56,160 bases of DNA from Candidatus Gastranaerophilales bacterium (lineage in GTDB: Bacteria; Cyanobacteriota; Vampirovibrionia; Gastranaerophilales; Gastranaerophilaceae): positions 1 to 56,160 of the forward strand of contig JAFVFO010000056.1 in assembly GCA_017475485.1 (NCBI GenBank), given 5' to 3'. A program made the position numbers and the translations under genes. Below are positions 45,498-55,263 of this stretch, piece after piece. Position 1 is the first letter of the stretch; every line of letters begins with the position of its first letter. The notes below the pieces were generated by a model. That model did no database searches, had not been told where the DNA came from, and was given only the letters and a program-made list of their open reading frames with translations.

Positions 45498-47330
45498 ATG
45501 TCGGAAGTTACATATCAGCAAGCGGTCGAGCAAATAAAAAATAATTTAGATATAGTGGATGTTATATCTAAATATGTCATGCTAAAAAAAACCGGCAGGA
45601 ATTTTCAAGGTCTTTGCCCTTTTCACAATGAAAAAACGCCATCTTTTGTTGTAACTCCGGATAAACAAATTTTCAAATGCTTCGGCTGTGGCGAAGGCGG
45701 AGATGTTATCAGTTTTCTAATGAAAATTAATAATCAATCTTTTTCAGAAGTGATTGAAGAACAGGCTGCTAATTTCGGAATAGAACTTCCAAAGAAAAAT
45801 GCTAAAAATGCTCTCGCTTATAAGCATGCAAAAGAACGTATTTATGATTGCCTTGATTTAGCAAATAAATTTTTCACAAAAAACTTACAATCAAATCAAG
45901 GTGCGCTTGATTATCTAAAAAAACGCGGCATAGATGATGTTGCAATAGGCAAATTTTCACTTGGCTTAGCACCAAAAGGCAATAATGAATTAAAAAACTA
46001 TATGACAAACCTTGGCTTTACAATTGATGAATTGTCAAAAGCCGGACTTGTATATGAAAAAGACGGAGCATTCTATGACCGATTTAAAAATAGAATTATA
46101 ATTCCGATAAAAGATGTTAATTCAAATACAATTGCCTTCGGCGCACGCGCAATTCTGGAAGGGCAAATGCCGAAATACATCAATTCGCCCGAAAGTGTTG
46201 TATATAATAAAAGCTCCGTTTTATTCGGATTAAACAGGGCAAAAGACGCAATCAAAGAAAGAGATAGCGTTATTTTTATGGAAGGATATTTTGATGTAAT
46301 TTCAGCACACTTAGGCGGTGTTGAAAATGCGGTTGCAACCTGCGGAACAGCACTAACTCCGCAGCATATAAGATTAATCGGCAGGTATTCTCCCTCAAGA
46401 AGAATTTATCTTGCCTTCGATACAGATTCAGCAGGCAAAAAAGCAATTGAGCATGGCGCTGACGTAATTAAAAATATATTTTCGGCATTAGGCGATATTA
46501 AACAATACGATTCAAATTTTATGGAAACTTCCGACAATGTTTGCGAAATTCGTGTCGTACAAGAAATTCAAGGCAAAGACCCCGATGAATTCATAAGAGA
46601 ATTTGGCGGCGAAGAATATTTAAAAAAAGTTGAAACAGCACCACTATTGCTTGATTATCAGCTTAATCAAATTTATTCGGATATAAAAGGCAAACTGACT
46701 CCGCAAGAAAAAAGCAAATATGTAATACATTTGGTTGATATTTTGTATCAAATTAAAAATCCTGTCATTTTAGACGAATATATAAAGGTAGCATCTTTTA
46801 AACTTGATGTTTCACAAACAATTCTAAAAACGCAAATCATGAATAAACAAAGTGAAGTTTTTGGAATTATGCAGGTACAAAATGAACCGCAAATAAAAAG
46901 AAATAACGAAAACCCTTATGAAGCAATGGAAGAAAACCTTGTTAAACTGGTGTTTTCAGCACATGACGAAGCTAAATTATATTATATAAAAGATAAATTA
47001 AAAGAATATTCATCAATATCTAAAATCCTCTGTTCGATTGAAAAACAACTGAACGAAGTAAATAATATTGATGAACTGGCAAAAAAACTTTTTCTTGAGT
47101 TTTATAATGAACAGGAAATACAGAATAAAATATCAGATAATATTTTTTCTTCGCATGAATTTGACAACTTATCCTTAGAAGACTACTGTAAGGCAGTAGA
47201 TGAAACTCTATTGCGTCTTTACAAGTTGCAGGAAGAATCAAAAAAAGATGAACTCAGAAAAATGTTAAGAGACGATGCAATATCACAGCAAGAAAAATTG
47301 CAAATCCTACAAAGTATTTCAAAAAATTAA
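45498..47330 (+). CDS. dnaG: DNA primase
   Basis: Lays RNA primers for DNA replication. The 610-residue protein has the CHC2-type zinc finger: CPFHNEKTPSF and CFGCGEGGDVISFL (about 41-70). The RNA polymerase core and Toprim domain hold FMEGYFDVISAHLGG (catalytic Glu, about 258) and LAFDTDSAGKKA (DxD, about 305). A C-terminal helical domain (about 470-610) binds DnaB. No ribosome site is seen before its ATG. It precedes rpoD by 24 bases, as in the conserved dnaG-rpoD arrangement. Confidence 0.97.
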   Translation: MSEVTYQQAVEQIKNNLDIVDVISKYVMLKKTGRNFQGLCPFHNEKTPSFVVTPDKQIFKCFGCGEGGDVISFLMKINNQSFSEVIEEQAANFGIELPKKNAKNALAYKHAKERIYDCLDLANKFFTKNLQSNQGALDYLKKRGIDDVAIGKFSLGLAPKGNNELKNYMTNLGFTIDELSKAGLVYEKDGAFYDRFKNRIIIPIKDVNSNTIAFGARAILEGQMPKYINSPESVVYNKSSVLFGLNRAKDAIKERDSVIFMEGYFDVISAHLGGVENAVATCGTALTPQHIRLIGRYSPSRRIYLAFDTDSAGKKAIEHGADVIKNIFSALGDIKQYDSNFMETSDNVCEIRVVQEIQGKDPDEFIREFGGEEYLKKVETAPLLLDYQLNQIYSDIKGKLTPQEKSKYVIHLVDILYQIKNPVILDEYIKVASFKLDVSQTILKTQIMNKQSEVFGIMQVQNEPQIKRNNENPYEAMEENLVKLVFSAHDEAKLYYIKDKLKEYSSISKILCSIEKQLNEVNNIDELAKKLFLEFYNEQEIQNKISDNIFSSHEFDNLSLEDYCKAVDETLLRLYKLQEESKKDELRKMLRDDAISQQEKLQILQSISKN

Positions 47331-47354
47331 ATCAACAAATTGGAGAATAAATCA

Positions 47355-48422
47355 ATGAGCAGAAAAAGAAATTCCGATAGTTCAGTAATAAGCGTCTTGG
47401 ATAAATCAGAAATGATTGAAGAAGATGAATATTTTGACTCGACCGGACTTGAAACAGATAATATTTCCAACATAATGAGAACACAAGGTGTCAGCAATGT
47501 TGATACATCAAGCGTTAACTATTTTGACCAGTCGGAAGATGAAGATCAAATAGAAGGCGATATTTCCGCACCTAAAGGCATTTCGATAGACGATCCTGTC
47601 AGAATGTATTTAAGAGAAATCGGCAGAATTAAATTGTTAACTGCTGATGAAGAAATTGATTTGGCAAGAAAAATTGTTGCAGGCGGAAACTCGGGTGCTG
47701 TTGCAAAAAGAAAACTTGTTCAGGCAAACCTGCGTTTAGTCGTTTCAATTGCAAAAAAATATGTTGGACGCGGAATGTTGTTTTTAGACCTAATTCAAGA
47801 AGGAAACCTTGGCTTAATAAGGGCAGCTGAAAAATTCGATCATGAAAGAGGCTATAAATTCTCAACTTATGCAACTTGGTGGATTAGACAAGCAATCACA
47901 AGAGCAATTGCAGATCAGGCAAGAACAATCAGAATCCCTGTTCACATGGTTGAAACTATCAATAAATTGAAAAAAGTTACAAGAAAATTAGCTCAAGAGC
48001 TTGCAAGAAAACCGTCTGAAGAAGAATTATCACAAGAAATGGGTATTTCGATTAATAAATTACGAGAAATCATAAAAGTTGCCCAAGAACCCTTATCTTT
48101 AGAAACTCCTATCGGCAAAGAAGAAGATTCACGCCTCGGTGATTTTATTGAAGATAAAGACGCAGACGCACCTGTTAAGACAGTTGCCCATGAACTTTTA
48201 AGAGAAGATTTGGCAGAAGTTCTAGGCTCTTTATCTCCTCGCGAACGTGATGTTTTAAGACTTCGTTTCGGTATGGATGACGGTCGCCAAAGAACATTAG
48301 AAGAAGTAGGGCAATTATTTGGTGTAACCCGCGAAAGAATCAGACAAATTGAAGCAAAAGCATTAAGGAAGTTAAGACATCCAAACCGCTCAAAACGCTT
48401 AAAAGAATATGTAGAAATCTAA
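47355..48422 (+). CDS. rpoD: RNA polymerase primary sigma factor (sigma-70/SigA)
   Basis: The housekeeping sigma factor. The 355-residue protein has an acidic N-terminus, region 1.2 with [20 protein letters not shown] (about 80), and region 2 with [40 protein letters not shown] and [14 protein letters not shown] (about 125-175). Region 3 follows ([20 protein letters not shown]), then region 4 with the [23 protein letters not shown] (about 330). The frame also runs to a TTG at 47340; the ATG at 47355 has GGAG 9 bases upstream and is the start. The short N-terminal part is typical of cyanobacterial-type SigA. It follows dnaG. Confidence 0.97.
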   Translation: MSRKRNSDSSVISVLDKSEMIEEDEYFDSTGLETDNISNIMRTQGVSNVDTSSVNYFDQSEDEDQIEGDISAPKGISIDDPVRMYLREIGRIKLLTADEEIDLARKIVAGGNSGAVAKRKLVQANLRLVVSIAKKYVGRGMLFLDLIQEGNLGLIRAAEKFDHERGYKFSTYATWWIRQAITRAIADQARTIRIPVHMVETINKLKKVTRKLAQELARKPSEEELSQEMGISINKLREIIKVAQEPLSLETPIGKEEDSRLGDFIEDKDADAPVKTVAHELLREDLAEVLGSLSPRERDVLRLRFGMDDGRQRTLEEVGQLFGVTRERIRQIEAKALRKLRHPNRSKRLKEYVEI

Positions 48423-48446
48423 AAACGGCTTTAAAAGCCGTTTTTT
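48421..48446 (+). terminator. rpoD terminator
   Basis: AAAACGGCTTT and AAAGCCGTTTT form an 11-bp inverted repeat, then a T tract. It begins in the rpoD stop codon and separates dnaG-rpoD from the gmk operon. Confidence 0.88.
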
Positions 48447-48496
48447 ATTCATCCTTCATTTGAATTAAACATTAGTTATTTTACGAGGGTTTGTAG

Positions 48497-48502
48497 TATA
48501 AT
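48497..48502 (+). promoter_or_regulatory. gmk-operon -10 box with near-leaderless start
   Basis: A consensus TATAAT lies 9 bases before the gmk ATG (48512), so transcription would begin only 2 to 4 bases ahead of the start codon. No -35 hexamer is well spaced and no ribosome site precedes the ATG. Confidence 0.45.
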
Positions 48503-48511
48503 AAATGAAAT

Positions 48512-49081
48512 ATGAAAAACAATAATGCAAAATTAATTATTTTTACAGGGCCTTCGGGAGTCGGCAAAGGCACTATTTTAGCGGATTTTTTTAAATTGGC
48601 GGGTAATAATATAGTATATTCTATTTCTTCCACAACCCGTAAGCCAAGAGCCGGCGAAATTGACGGCACACATTATTTCTTCAAAGAAAAAGAAGAATTT
48701 GAAAAGTTAATTAAAGAAAATGCTTTTTTGGAATGGGCAAATTATTCGGGAAATTATTACGGAACAAATAAACAATTTGTTGAAAATAATATTAAAGAAG
48801 GCAAAAGCGTTCTTTTGGAAATAGAACTTCAAGGAGCTATGGTTGTAATGCAAAAATGCCCCGAAGCGGTAAGTATTTTTATAAAGCCTCCTACATTTGA
48901 AGAACTGGAACGCAGGCTTAGAGGACGTCACAGCGACACAGAAGAAGCAATTTTAAAAAGATTAGCTACAGCAAAAGATGAACTAAGACACATTGACATT
49001 TTTGATTATGTTATCGAAAACGATAAAGTCGAAAACGCTGTTGCAAAATTAATCGAAATCTACCGAAAGGAAACTGAATGA
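48512..49081 (+). CDS. gmk: guanylate kinase
   Basis: Phosphorylates GMP to GDP. The 189-residue protein has the P-loop FTGPSGVGKGTI (about 11-22), the GMP-binding STTRKPRAGEIDGTHYFF (about 40-57), and WANYSGNYYGT near 77. The lid motif ERRLRGRHSDTEEAILKRL is near 130. All are typical of Gmk. Its stop overlaps the coaBC start (ATGA), so translation is coupled. It is the first gene of a plus-strand run gmk-coaBC-nif3-aroC-aroK-aroB. Confidence 0.97.
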   Translation: MKNNNAKLIIFTGPSGVGKGTILADFFKLAGNNIVYSISSTTRKPRAGEIDGTHYFFKEKEEFEKLIKENAFLEWANYSGNYYGTNKQFVENNIKEGKSVLLEIELQGAMVVMQKCPEAVSIFIKPPTFEELERRLRGRHSDTEEAILKRLATAKDELRHIDIFDYVIENDKVENAVAKLIEIYRKETE

Positions 49082-50238
49082 CTAAAAACATTTTAGTAGG
49101 CATCACCTCATCAATTGCATCATATAAAATTTATGAACTCATAAGATTATACAAGCAAGCAGGCTTTAGTGTTAAAACAGTAGTAACGGAAAATGCACTG
49201 AATTTCATATCTCCGCTTGTTTTGGAAACTCTGACAAATGAAAAATGCTACTTTGAGCAATATTCTCCGAGAGAAGATGTTGAGCATATACATCTTTGCG
49301 ATTGGGCGGATGTTTTTGTTGTAGCTCCTATCAGCGCAAATACTATTTCAAAATTTGCAACAGGTATTTGCGACAACCTTTTAACAAGTATTTTTTGCGC
49401 ATATATGGGTTCTAAAAAACCGATTTTACTGGCCCCCGCAATGAATGAAGGCATGCTTAACAACCCGATAATACAAATGAATTTAGATATTCTTGATACA
49501 TATTGCGAAATCGCACCGACAGAAAAAGGCTTTTTAGCATGCAATAAAGAAGGTGACGGGCGATTATGCAACGTTGAATTCTTATTCCAAAAAACAATGA
49601 GATTAATTTATCAAAATAAAGAAAATAACTCCAAAAAAGTTATTGTAACAATAGGCGGAACAAAAGAAGCTATAGACAACGTAAGATATATTTCAAACTA
49701 TTCTTCAGGCAGAATGGGTATCGCATTAAGCGACTGGGCATATTATAAAGGATATGATGTTTGCGCAATTACAACAGTAGCCGCAGACAGAGCTTACAAA
49801 ACAATAAATGTACAATCCGCACTTGAAATGCTAAATGAAATACAAAACAGAGAATTTGACTGCCTTATAATGGCTGCAGCGGTTGGAGATTTTAGGGCAG
49901 AAAACATTTTAGACAAGAAAATAGAAAAATCAGATATTGAAAATAATTTCGATATTAAATTGGTTAAAAATCCGGATATTGTTGCAACAATTGCAAAAAA
50001 TAAAAAAGAAAATCAAACTATCATAGGTTTTTGCCTTGGGGATGAAAATCTGCTTGAAAATGCACAAAGGAAACTTGAAGCAAAAAATTTAGACTGTATT
50101 GTGGCAAATGATATTAAAACAGCACTCAATACAGACAACAACAAGGTTACAATTCTCAAAAAAGATGGTACAATATTTAATATTAATTTAGATATAAAAG
50201 AAAGAGTTGCAAGAAAAATTTTAGAGGTTTGCTTATGA
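49078..50238 (+). CDS. coaBC: bifunctional phosphopantothenoylcysteine decarboxylase/synthetase
   Basis: Two consecutive CoA-synthesis steps. The N-terminal FMN-dependent CoaC domain has the catalytic histidine in HIHLCDWADVFVVAP (about 70-84), PAMNEGMLNNP (about 120) and the catalytic cysteine in GFLACNKEGDGRL (about 157). The C-terminal CoaB domain starts near 190 with VIVTIGGTKEAIDNVRYISN and SSGRMG, and has KLVKNPDI near 300. The 386-residue length is normal for the fusion. It overlaps gmk by 4 bases and nif3 by 4. With panD this is the only other CoA-route gene here. Confidence 0.96.
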   Translation: MTKNILVGITSSIASYKIYELIRLYKQAGFSVKTVVTENALNFISPLVLETLTNEKCYFEQYSPREDVEHIHLCDWADVFVVAPISANTISKFATGICDNLLTSIFCAYMGSKKPILLAPAMNEGMLNNPIIQMNLDILDTYCEIAPTEKGFLACNKEGDGRLCNVEFLFQKTMRLIYQNKENNSKKVIVTIGGTKEAIDNVRYISNYSSGRMGIALSDWAYYKGYDVCAITTVAADRAYKTINVQSALEMLNEIQNREFDCLIMAAAVGDFRAENILDKKIEKSDIENNFDIKLVKNPDIVATIAKNKKENQTIIGFCLGDENLLENAQRKLEAKNLDCIVANDIKTALNTDNNKVTILKKDGTIFNINLDIKERVARKILEVCL

Positions 50239-50972
50239 TAAAAACGGATTATATTATTTCAAAAATTGAAAAATATGCTTCTTTAGGGTTATCCGAACCC
50301 TGGGATAATTCGGGCTGGCAGATTGATTTAGGCCATGATTATACCAACAAAGTTCTTGTAGCACTTTCGCTTACCAAAAATGTTTTAGAACAAGCAATTA
50401 CAAATGATTGCGATCTTATAATTACACATCACCCTTTAATTTTTAATTCAATTAAGAAAATCAACAACCCTCTTATATTAGAAGCAATCAGAAATAATAT
50501 CTGCGTATATAGCGCACATACAAACCTCGATAAAACTTATGGTTCTACAACAGATGCTCTTTGCGGTGTTTTAGGCTTGCAAAACCTTGTTACAGTTGAA
50601 GACTACATTAAAATTGCACATCTTAAAGATGAATTAGCCATTGAACAACTTATTGACAACATTAAGCAGGCTTTAAACCTTGACAGTGTTAAATTAATAA
50701 ATCCCGACAATATTACAATTGCAAAAAATATTGCGGTATGCGCAGGCGCAGGCGGCGGCTTTATAGATAAATTAAGAGATTACGACGTAGATGTTTATAT
50801 AACAGGCGACATTAAATTCCACAAAGCATTGGAAGTTGAAGGTTTTGCAGTTATTGATATCGGGCATTTTGAATCAGAATTGCCTGTTTTACCTTTAATA
50901 CAAGGCTTAATTGCAAAAACAAAAGTTGAAGTTATGATAGCAAAAGAAGAAAAACCCTGGGTTAGTGTATAG
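50235..50972 (+). CDS. Nif3-like dinuclear metal-centre protein
   Basis: A 245-residue NIF3/DUF34 family protein; its enzymatic role is disputed, although GTP cyclohydrolase-like activity has been claimed for relatives. Motifs are EPWDNSGWQIDLG (about 21), LIITHHPLIFNSIKKI (His-His metal ligands, about 62), VYSAHTNLD (about 95) and the late DIGHFESE with His and Glu ligands (about 210). The frame runs to a TTG at 50229; the ATG at 50235 overlaps the coaBC stop (ATGA) and has AGAGG upstream. It precedes aroC by 5 bases. Confidence 0.92.
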   Translation: MIKTDYIISKIEKYASLGLSEPWDNSGWQIDLGHDYTNKVLVALSLTKNVLEQAITNDCDLIITHHPLIFNSIKKINNPLILEAIRNNICVYSAHTNLDKTYGSTTDALCGVLGLQNLVTVEDYIKIAHLKDELAIEQLIDNIKQALNLDSVKLINPDNITIAKNIAVCAGAGGGFIDKLRDYDVDVYITGDIKFHKALEVEGFAVIDIGHFESELPVLPLIQGLIAKTKVEVMIAKEEKPWVSV

Positions 50973-50977
50973 ATTAT

Positions 50978-52087
50978 ATGAGTATTCGTTTTTTAACAGC
51001 CGGCGAATCGCACGGACAAAGTTTAAGCGCAATTATAGAAGGTATTCCTTACGGATACGAGCTGGATTTTGATTTCATTAATTCAGAGCTCTCCTCTCGC
51101 CAGGAAGGTTATGGCCGAGGCGGAAGAATGCAAATCGAGCGTGATTGCGCTAAATTCATTTCAGGAGTCAGAAACGGAATTACAACTGCAAGCCCGATAA
51201 GCATTTTGATAAAAAATAAAGATTGGGAAAACTGGATTTTTCCAATGAGTATTGAAAAATTAGATTTTGATACACTGGATGAAGAAATAAAAGCGCAAAT
51301 AGAAGCCAAGAAAATTACAAAATTTCGTCCTGCGCATGCTGATTTGGCAGGATGTTTGAAATATGGATATGATGATATAAGAAATGTTTTAGAACGCTCA
51401 AGCGCCAGAGAAACAGCTACAAGAGTAGCGCTTGGAGCTATTGCGCAAAATATTTTAAAGTATTATAACATTGGATTTCACTCAGAAGTACTTTCGATTA
51501 GCCAATGCAGCGATAAAACAAAATTTGAAGAATATATTAAAACATACCAAGAAAAAGGTGACTCGCTGGGCGGAATAATCAAAGTAACAATTAAAAACGT
51601 ACCCCCGGGACTTGGTTCATTTACGCATTGGGACAGAAGACTTGATTCAAAGTTATCGGGCGCAATAATGTCAGTCCCTGCCGTTAAATCTGTAGAAATC
51701 GGTCTGGGCAAAGAATACGGTAAGTTATCCGGCTCAATTACCCATGATGAAATTTTTTATGATAACAAATATTACCATAAAACAAATAATTCAGGCGGTA
51801 TCGAAGGCGGTATGTCAAATGGCGAAGATATAGTTATTACTCTGTCTATGAAGCCTATTCCGACAATGAAACATGCCCTTAATTCAATAGAAATTAAATC
51901 ACATAATAAAACGCAGGCGCACTTTGAACGTGCGGATAATTGCGCCGTACATGCGTGCGGAGTTGTTGCGAGAAATATGTCTGCGCTTATTATTTTAGAT
52001 GAATTTTTAAATAAATTCACGCAAGATTCAAAGCAAGATATAGATACCGCTTACAAAAATTATCTGAAGAGGATTAATGAAATATAA
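50978..52087 (+). CDS. aroC: chorismate synthase
   Basis: Last step of the shikimate pathway: EPSP to chorismate with reduced FMN. The 369-residue protein has TAGESHGQSLSAIIEGIP at the start (His residue near 11), GYGRGGRMQIERDCAKF (about 45-60), FRPAHADLAG, RSSARETATRVALGAI (about 135-150) and a late GGIEGGMSNGEDI (about 270) followed by RADNCAVHACGVVAR. All FMN- and substrate-binding signatures are present. It overlaps aroK by 11 bases. The genes aroC-aroK-aroB are in order; aroA, aroE and aroQ are not here. Confidence 0.97.
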   Translation: MSIRFLTAGESHGQSLSAIIEGIPYGYELDFDFINSELSSRQEGYGRGGRMQIERDCAKFISGVRNGITTASPISILIKNKDWENWIFPMSIEKLDFDTLDEEIKAQIEAKKITKFRPAHADLAGCLKYGYDDIRNVLERSSARETATRVALGAIAQNILKYYNIGFHSEVLSISQCSDKTKFEEYIKTYQEKGDSLGGIIKVTIKNVPPGLGSFTHWDRRLDSKLSGAIMSVPAVKSVEIGLGKEYGKLSGSITHDEIFYDNKYYHKTNNSGGIEGGMSNGEDIVITLSMKPIPTMKHALNSIEIKSHNKTQAHFERADNCAVHACGVVARNMSALIILDEFLNKFTQDSKQDIDTAYKNYLKRINEI

Positions 52088-52583
52088 AAAAATAGCTTTA
52101 ATAGGCATGATGGGTTCAGGAAAATCAACCATAGCAAGAAAAATTTCCAAAGAATGTAAAATCCCCTTAATTGATACGGATAGTTTATTTGAAGAAAGGT
52201 ATAAAATTGCGATTAAAGATTTTTTTAAAAAATTTGGCGAAAGCAATTTTAGACAAAAAGAAACTGCACTTTTAAAAGAAATTTCTCTAAAAGATGAATT
52301 CATTCTGTCAACAGGCGGCGGAATTGTTTTGAGCCCTGAAAATCGCGAAATATTATTTGATAAAGATATTTTTACAATCTATCTGTCGGCAGAAAAAGAA
52401 ACAATATTCAACAGAATAAAAAACGATACAAAGCGTCCTCTTTTAATGGTGGAAAATCCTAAGGCAGAAATTGAAAATATATTAAATCAAAGAATTAATT
52501 ACTACAAAATGGCAAACAAAACCCTGTTGACGGATAATAAACAAATAAACGAAATAGTTAAGGAAATAATATGGATACTATAA
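52077..52583 (+). CDS. aroK: shikimate kinase
   Basis: Phosphorylates shikimate at the 3-hydroxyl. The 168-residue protein has the P-loop IGMMGSGKSTIARKI (about 9-23), a shikimate-binding DTDSLFEERY (about 34), SNFRQKE (Arg about 59) and LSTGGGIVLSPENRE (about 78). The lid arginine is in TKRPLL (about 120). Its start overlaps the aroC 3' end by 11 bases and it overlaps aroB by 13 bases, so the three are coupled. GAAGAGGA precedes the ATG. Confidence 0.95.
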   Translation: MKYKKIALIGMMGSGKSTIARKISKECKIPLIDTDSLFEERYKIAIKDFFKKFGESNFRQKETALLKEISLKDEFILSTGGGIVLSPENREILFDKDIFTIYLSAEKETIFNRIKNDTKRPLLMVENPKAEIENILNQRINYYKMANKTLLTDNKQINEIVKEIIWIL

Positions 52584-53632
52584 ATATTGATGTTTCAAAC
52601 AATAAAAAATCTGAAATAATCATTCAAGAAGGACTTAAAGACAACATAGCAGACTTTCTTGAAGATGAAAAATGTTTTTTAATAACAAATACAACCATTA
52701 AAAAATTGTATCCTGAATTAATTTATAAATTCCATAAAGATAGAATTATTATTATTGAAGACGGTGAAAAATATAAAAATTTAAAAACAGCCGAATATAT
52801 TATAAACGAACTTTTAAAAAGAAAAATAGAAAGAAAAGATACAATAGTAGCTCTCGGGGGCGGAGTTGTGGGTGATATCGCAGGATATTGCGCATCTGTT
52901 ACCCTTAGAGGTGTTAGACTTATACAAATGCCTACAACTCTGCTTGCAATGTGTGATTCGAGTATAGGCGGAAAAACAGGTGTTAACTCCAAATACGGAA
53001 AAAACCTTATAGGAACATTTTACCTTGCAAATAAAGTATTAATAGATACGGATTTTATCCGCACTTTAAATGAATACGAATACAAATGCGGACTGGGTGA
53101 AGTTTTAAAATATGCTTTTATTGAAAAATCATGCAAATGTCCCAAAGAATATAATCTTTTAAACTTTTTTAAGGAAAATCAAAAACTGGATATTAAAAAC
53201 CAAATTCCTTTTATAGTTAAGGCTTGTGCGCATTTAAAAGCAACCGTTGTTGAAAAAGATATATTAGAAGGCAATTTAAGAAAAATATTGAATTTCGGAC
53301 ACACTTATGCACATCCTATTGAAACTTTGTCAAATTATAAAAAAATATCCCATGGCGAAGCGGTTTCATGGGGAATGCAATGCGCTTCAAAGCTGGGCTA
53401 CAATTTAGAAAAAATAGATAAAGCATATTTTGATGAGATAATATACTTAATCAATAAATTTGGACTTATTGAGCACAAGATAAATTATAAAAAAGAAGCA
53501 ATAATAAATCTCATGAAACAGGATAAAAAAGTTGAAAAAGGCAGAATTAACTTGCTAATTCCTGTTCGGCAAGCTGAAGTTGAGCTTTTTGATAATATTG
53601 ATTTGCACGCTGTTGAAGTTTCGCTGCCTTAG
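52571..53632 (+). CDS. aroB: 3-dehydroquinate synthase
   Basis: NAD-dependent cyclase making 3-dehydroquinate from DAHP, the second step of the shikimate pathway. The 353-residue protein has ALGGGVVGDIAGYCASVTLR (about 95-114), PTTLLAMCDSSIGGKTGVNSKYGKNLIG (about 122-149), the zinc ligands in CGLGEVLKYAFIE and NFGHTYAHPIE (about 240), and SHGEAVSWGM. It starts inside the aroK 3' end. Its last 86 bases overlap, antisense, the end of a TPR gene on the other strand, although the C-terminus still looks normal. It closes the operon. Confidence 0.97.
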   Translation: MDTINIDVSNNKKSEIIIQEGLKDNIADFLEDEKCFLITNTTIKKLYPELIYKFHKDRIIIIEDGEKYKNLKTAEYIINELLKRKIERKDTIVALGGGVVGDIAGYCASVTLRGVRLIQMPTTLLAMCDSSIGGKTGVNSKYGKNLIGTFYLANKVLIDTDFIRTLNEYEYKCGLGEVLKYAFIEKSCKCPKEYNLLNFFKENQKLDIKNQIPFIVKACAHLKATVVEKDILEGNLRKILNFGHTYAHPIETLSNYKKISHGEAVSWGMQCASKLGYNLEKIDKAYFDEIIYLINKFGLIEHKINYKKEAIINLMKQDKKVEKGRINLLIPVRQAEVELFDNIDLHAVEVSLP

Positions 53633-55052
53633 CCTCATTGCCTAATTCCCTCATAACAATTGCTGCTTGAGAATAGTTATAAGCCATTTGTTCGTAGCTT
53701 TCATCACTTCTTGAAAATTCTTTAAGGGCATTTTTGTAATGTTCAAGTGCATTTTTGCTATCGCCAAGATATTGATAATTCTGCGCAATTGAAGAATAAG
53801 TGCTTGCAATAGCATTGGAATTTTTAGAATCAACAGCAGCATCTATTGCTAAATCAGCGTAATCATGTGCATTTTGAACATCATATCTTTTTGCATACAT
53901 ACTTGATATTTTAGATAACACCTTGCTTTGCGCGCTCAAATTATCGGCTTCGCCGGAATATGCAACGCTCGAGAGATAATTATCCAGTGCAGGATTAAAC
54001 TCTTTAAATTCATCATACAAAGAACCCGACTTATAATATGCGTTAGCTTTTAAATTCAAATCATCGGCCTTTGTTGCTTCAAAATAATCACGCAGCGCAT
54101 AATCAACATAATCAAAATCATCAAAAAGTTTACCGCGTTCAAGATGAATTGCCGCTTTTATATTGGAATTTGAATCTTCCGAAAGGTACCCGAGCGCTTC
54201 GTTTAACATATTAAGCGCATCAGTAGAATCAGAATTAGATTTCACAATGCGTTTTGCCTGCATATAAAGCACTTTTGCCTTGCTATCAGCTTCATTAAAA
54301 GGCGAAAAGGCTGTTTTCGGTTCTTCCTTAGGAGGGTTAGAGAAAATATTTTCAGCCTGCGATACTGTATCTAAAGTGCTGTCAACCTGAATTGGGGTTT
54401 CATCTATTGCTTCAAGGGGCTGTTCTTGAAGTTCCGTTATTTTAATTTCTACAATTTTTTCGGATGTTTCGGGTTTAACTTCACCATCTGTTGCAACAGG
54501 TGTTTCTTTGATAACCGGTTCATTTTGCACGGTTTGAGAAGAAGGCTGAATTTGTTCAGGGGAAATAGGGGTTATTTTGTTTTCTGCTTTCTGTGGGAAT
54601 TTTAAAAGGAAATCAGGATTTATCTCATCAGGATTAGCTTTTAGATTAATATTTTGTCTAAAAATAGTACTAATCCAGCCTTCAACAACATTAGACTGCT
54701 TACCGAGTGCCGAAGCAATAAAATTATCGGAAATTTTAGAAGCGTTTCTAAGGTTAGAAAGTATAATATCCCTTGAGGGAGAAGTTTTTTGAGATTCTTT
54801 TTCAACAAGACCCAGATATATATTAACTTCGTCTTGAACATCCTGCGGAGCATTAATTGCGAGAATGGTATTTTTAAAATCCATTAAAATTTGAGAGATA
54901 TTAATTTGATTTGAAGAAGGGGTGTAGGTATCTTGTTGCGAGTTTTGGTTAGATAGGCTGTTATCTTTCTGCGCATTGGGATTAGAGCCCCGAAACTGAT
55001 AAGGGCTGGCTTTTCTATAGTTTATATTTACAGGATAAATCGAATTGTACAA
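53547..55052 (-). CDS. TPR-repeat protein with disordered acidic middle
   Basis: A 501-residue protein. The N-terminus (YPVNINYRKASPYQFRGSNP) is followed by a Q/N/S-rich region. A predicted helical segment (about 50-150), a long disordered Pro/Glu/Thr-rich stretch (about 165-255) and a TPR array from about 260 follow. Repeats include RIVKSNSDSTDALNMLNEAL, AYYKSGSLYDEFKEFNPALD, SIAQNYQYLGDSKNALEHYK and AAIVMRELGNEAKAAKLQQ. It has no signal peptide. Function unknown; a scaffold is likely. Its final 86 bases overlap aroB on the other strand. Both products look complete. Confidence 0.8.
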   Translation of the reverse strand: MYNSIYPVNINYRKASPYQFRGSNPNAQKDNSLSNQNSQQDTYTPSSNQINISQILMDFKNTILAINAPQDVQDEVNIYLGLVEKESQKTSPSRDIILSNLRNASKISDNFIASALGKQSNVVEGWISTIFRQNINLKANPDEINPDFLLKFPQKAENKITPISPEQIQPSSQTVQNEPVIKETPVATDGEVKPETSEKIVEIKITELQEQPLEAIDETPIQVDSTLDTVSQAENIFSNPPKEEPKTAFSPFNEADSKAKVLYMQAKRIVKSNSDSTDALNMLNEALGYLSEDSNSNIKAAIHLERGKLFDDFDYVDYALRDYFEATKADDLNLKANAYYKSGSLYDEFKEFNPALDNYLSSVAYSGEADNLSAQSKVLSKISSMYAKRYDVQNAHDYADLAIDAAVDSKNSNAIASTYSSIAQNYQYLGDSKNALEHYKNALKEFSRSDESYEQMAYNYSQAAIVMRELGNEAKAAKLQQRANQYYQKAQLQLAEQELAS

Positions 55053-55263
55053 ATTAAAACCTCTAAATTCCCATTTGTATTATAGAAAAAATCACTGCAG
55101 TTTTAGTCATTCAAATAGATTAAATTAAGCTATTTTCTAACAATAATTTAACTATTTTTTAAAAAAAATCAATTTTAAATTAATATATCTTAAAATAACG
55201 AGATAATTAAAAAAATTTAGATTATAATGTTTACAAAAGATAATCGGTATTTTGGAGTTAGAC
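55053..55263. other. AT-rich intergenic region ahead of the repeat-protein operon
   Basis: About 210 bases of very AT-rich sequence with no reading frame. A TATAAT at 55223-55228 is the only promoter-like element, about 36 bases ahead of the 42-residue gene. No good -35 hexamer is at the normal spacing. Confidence 0.45.
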
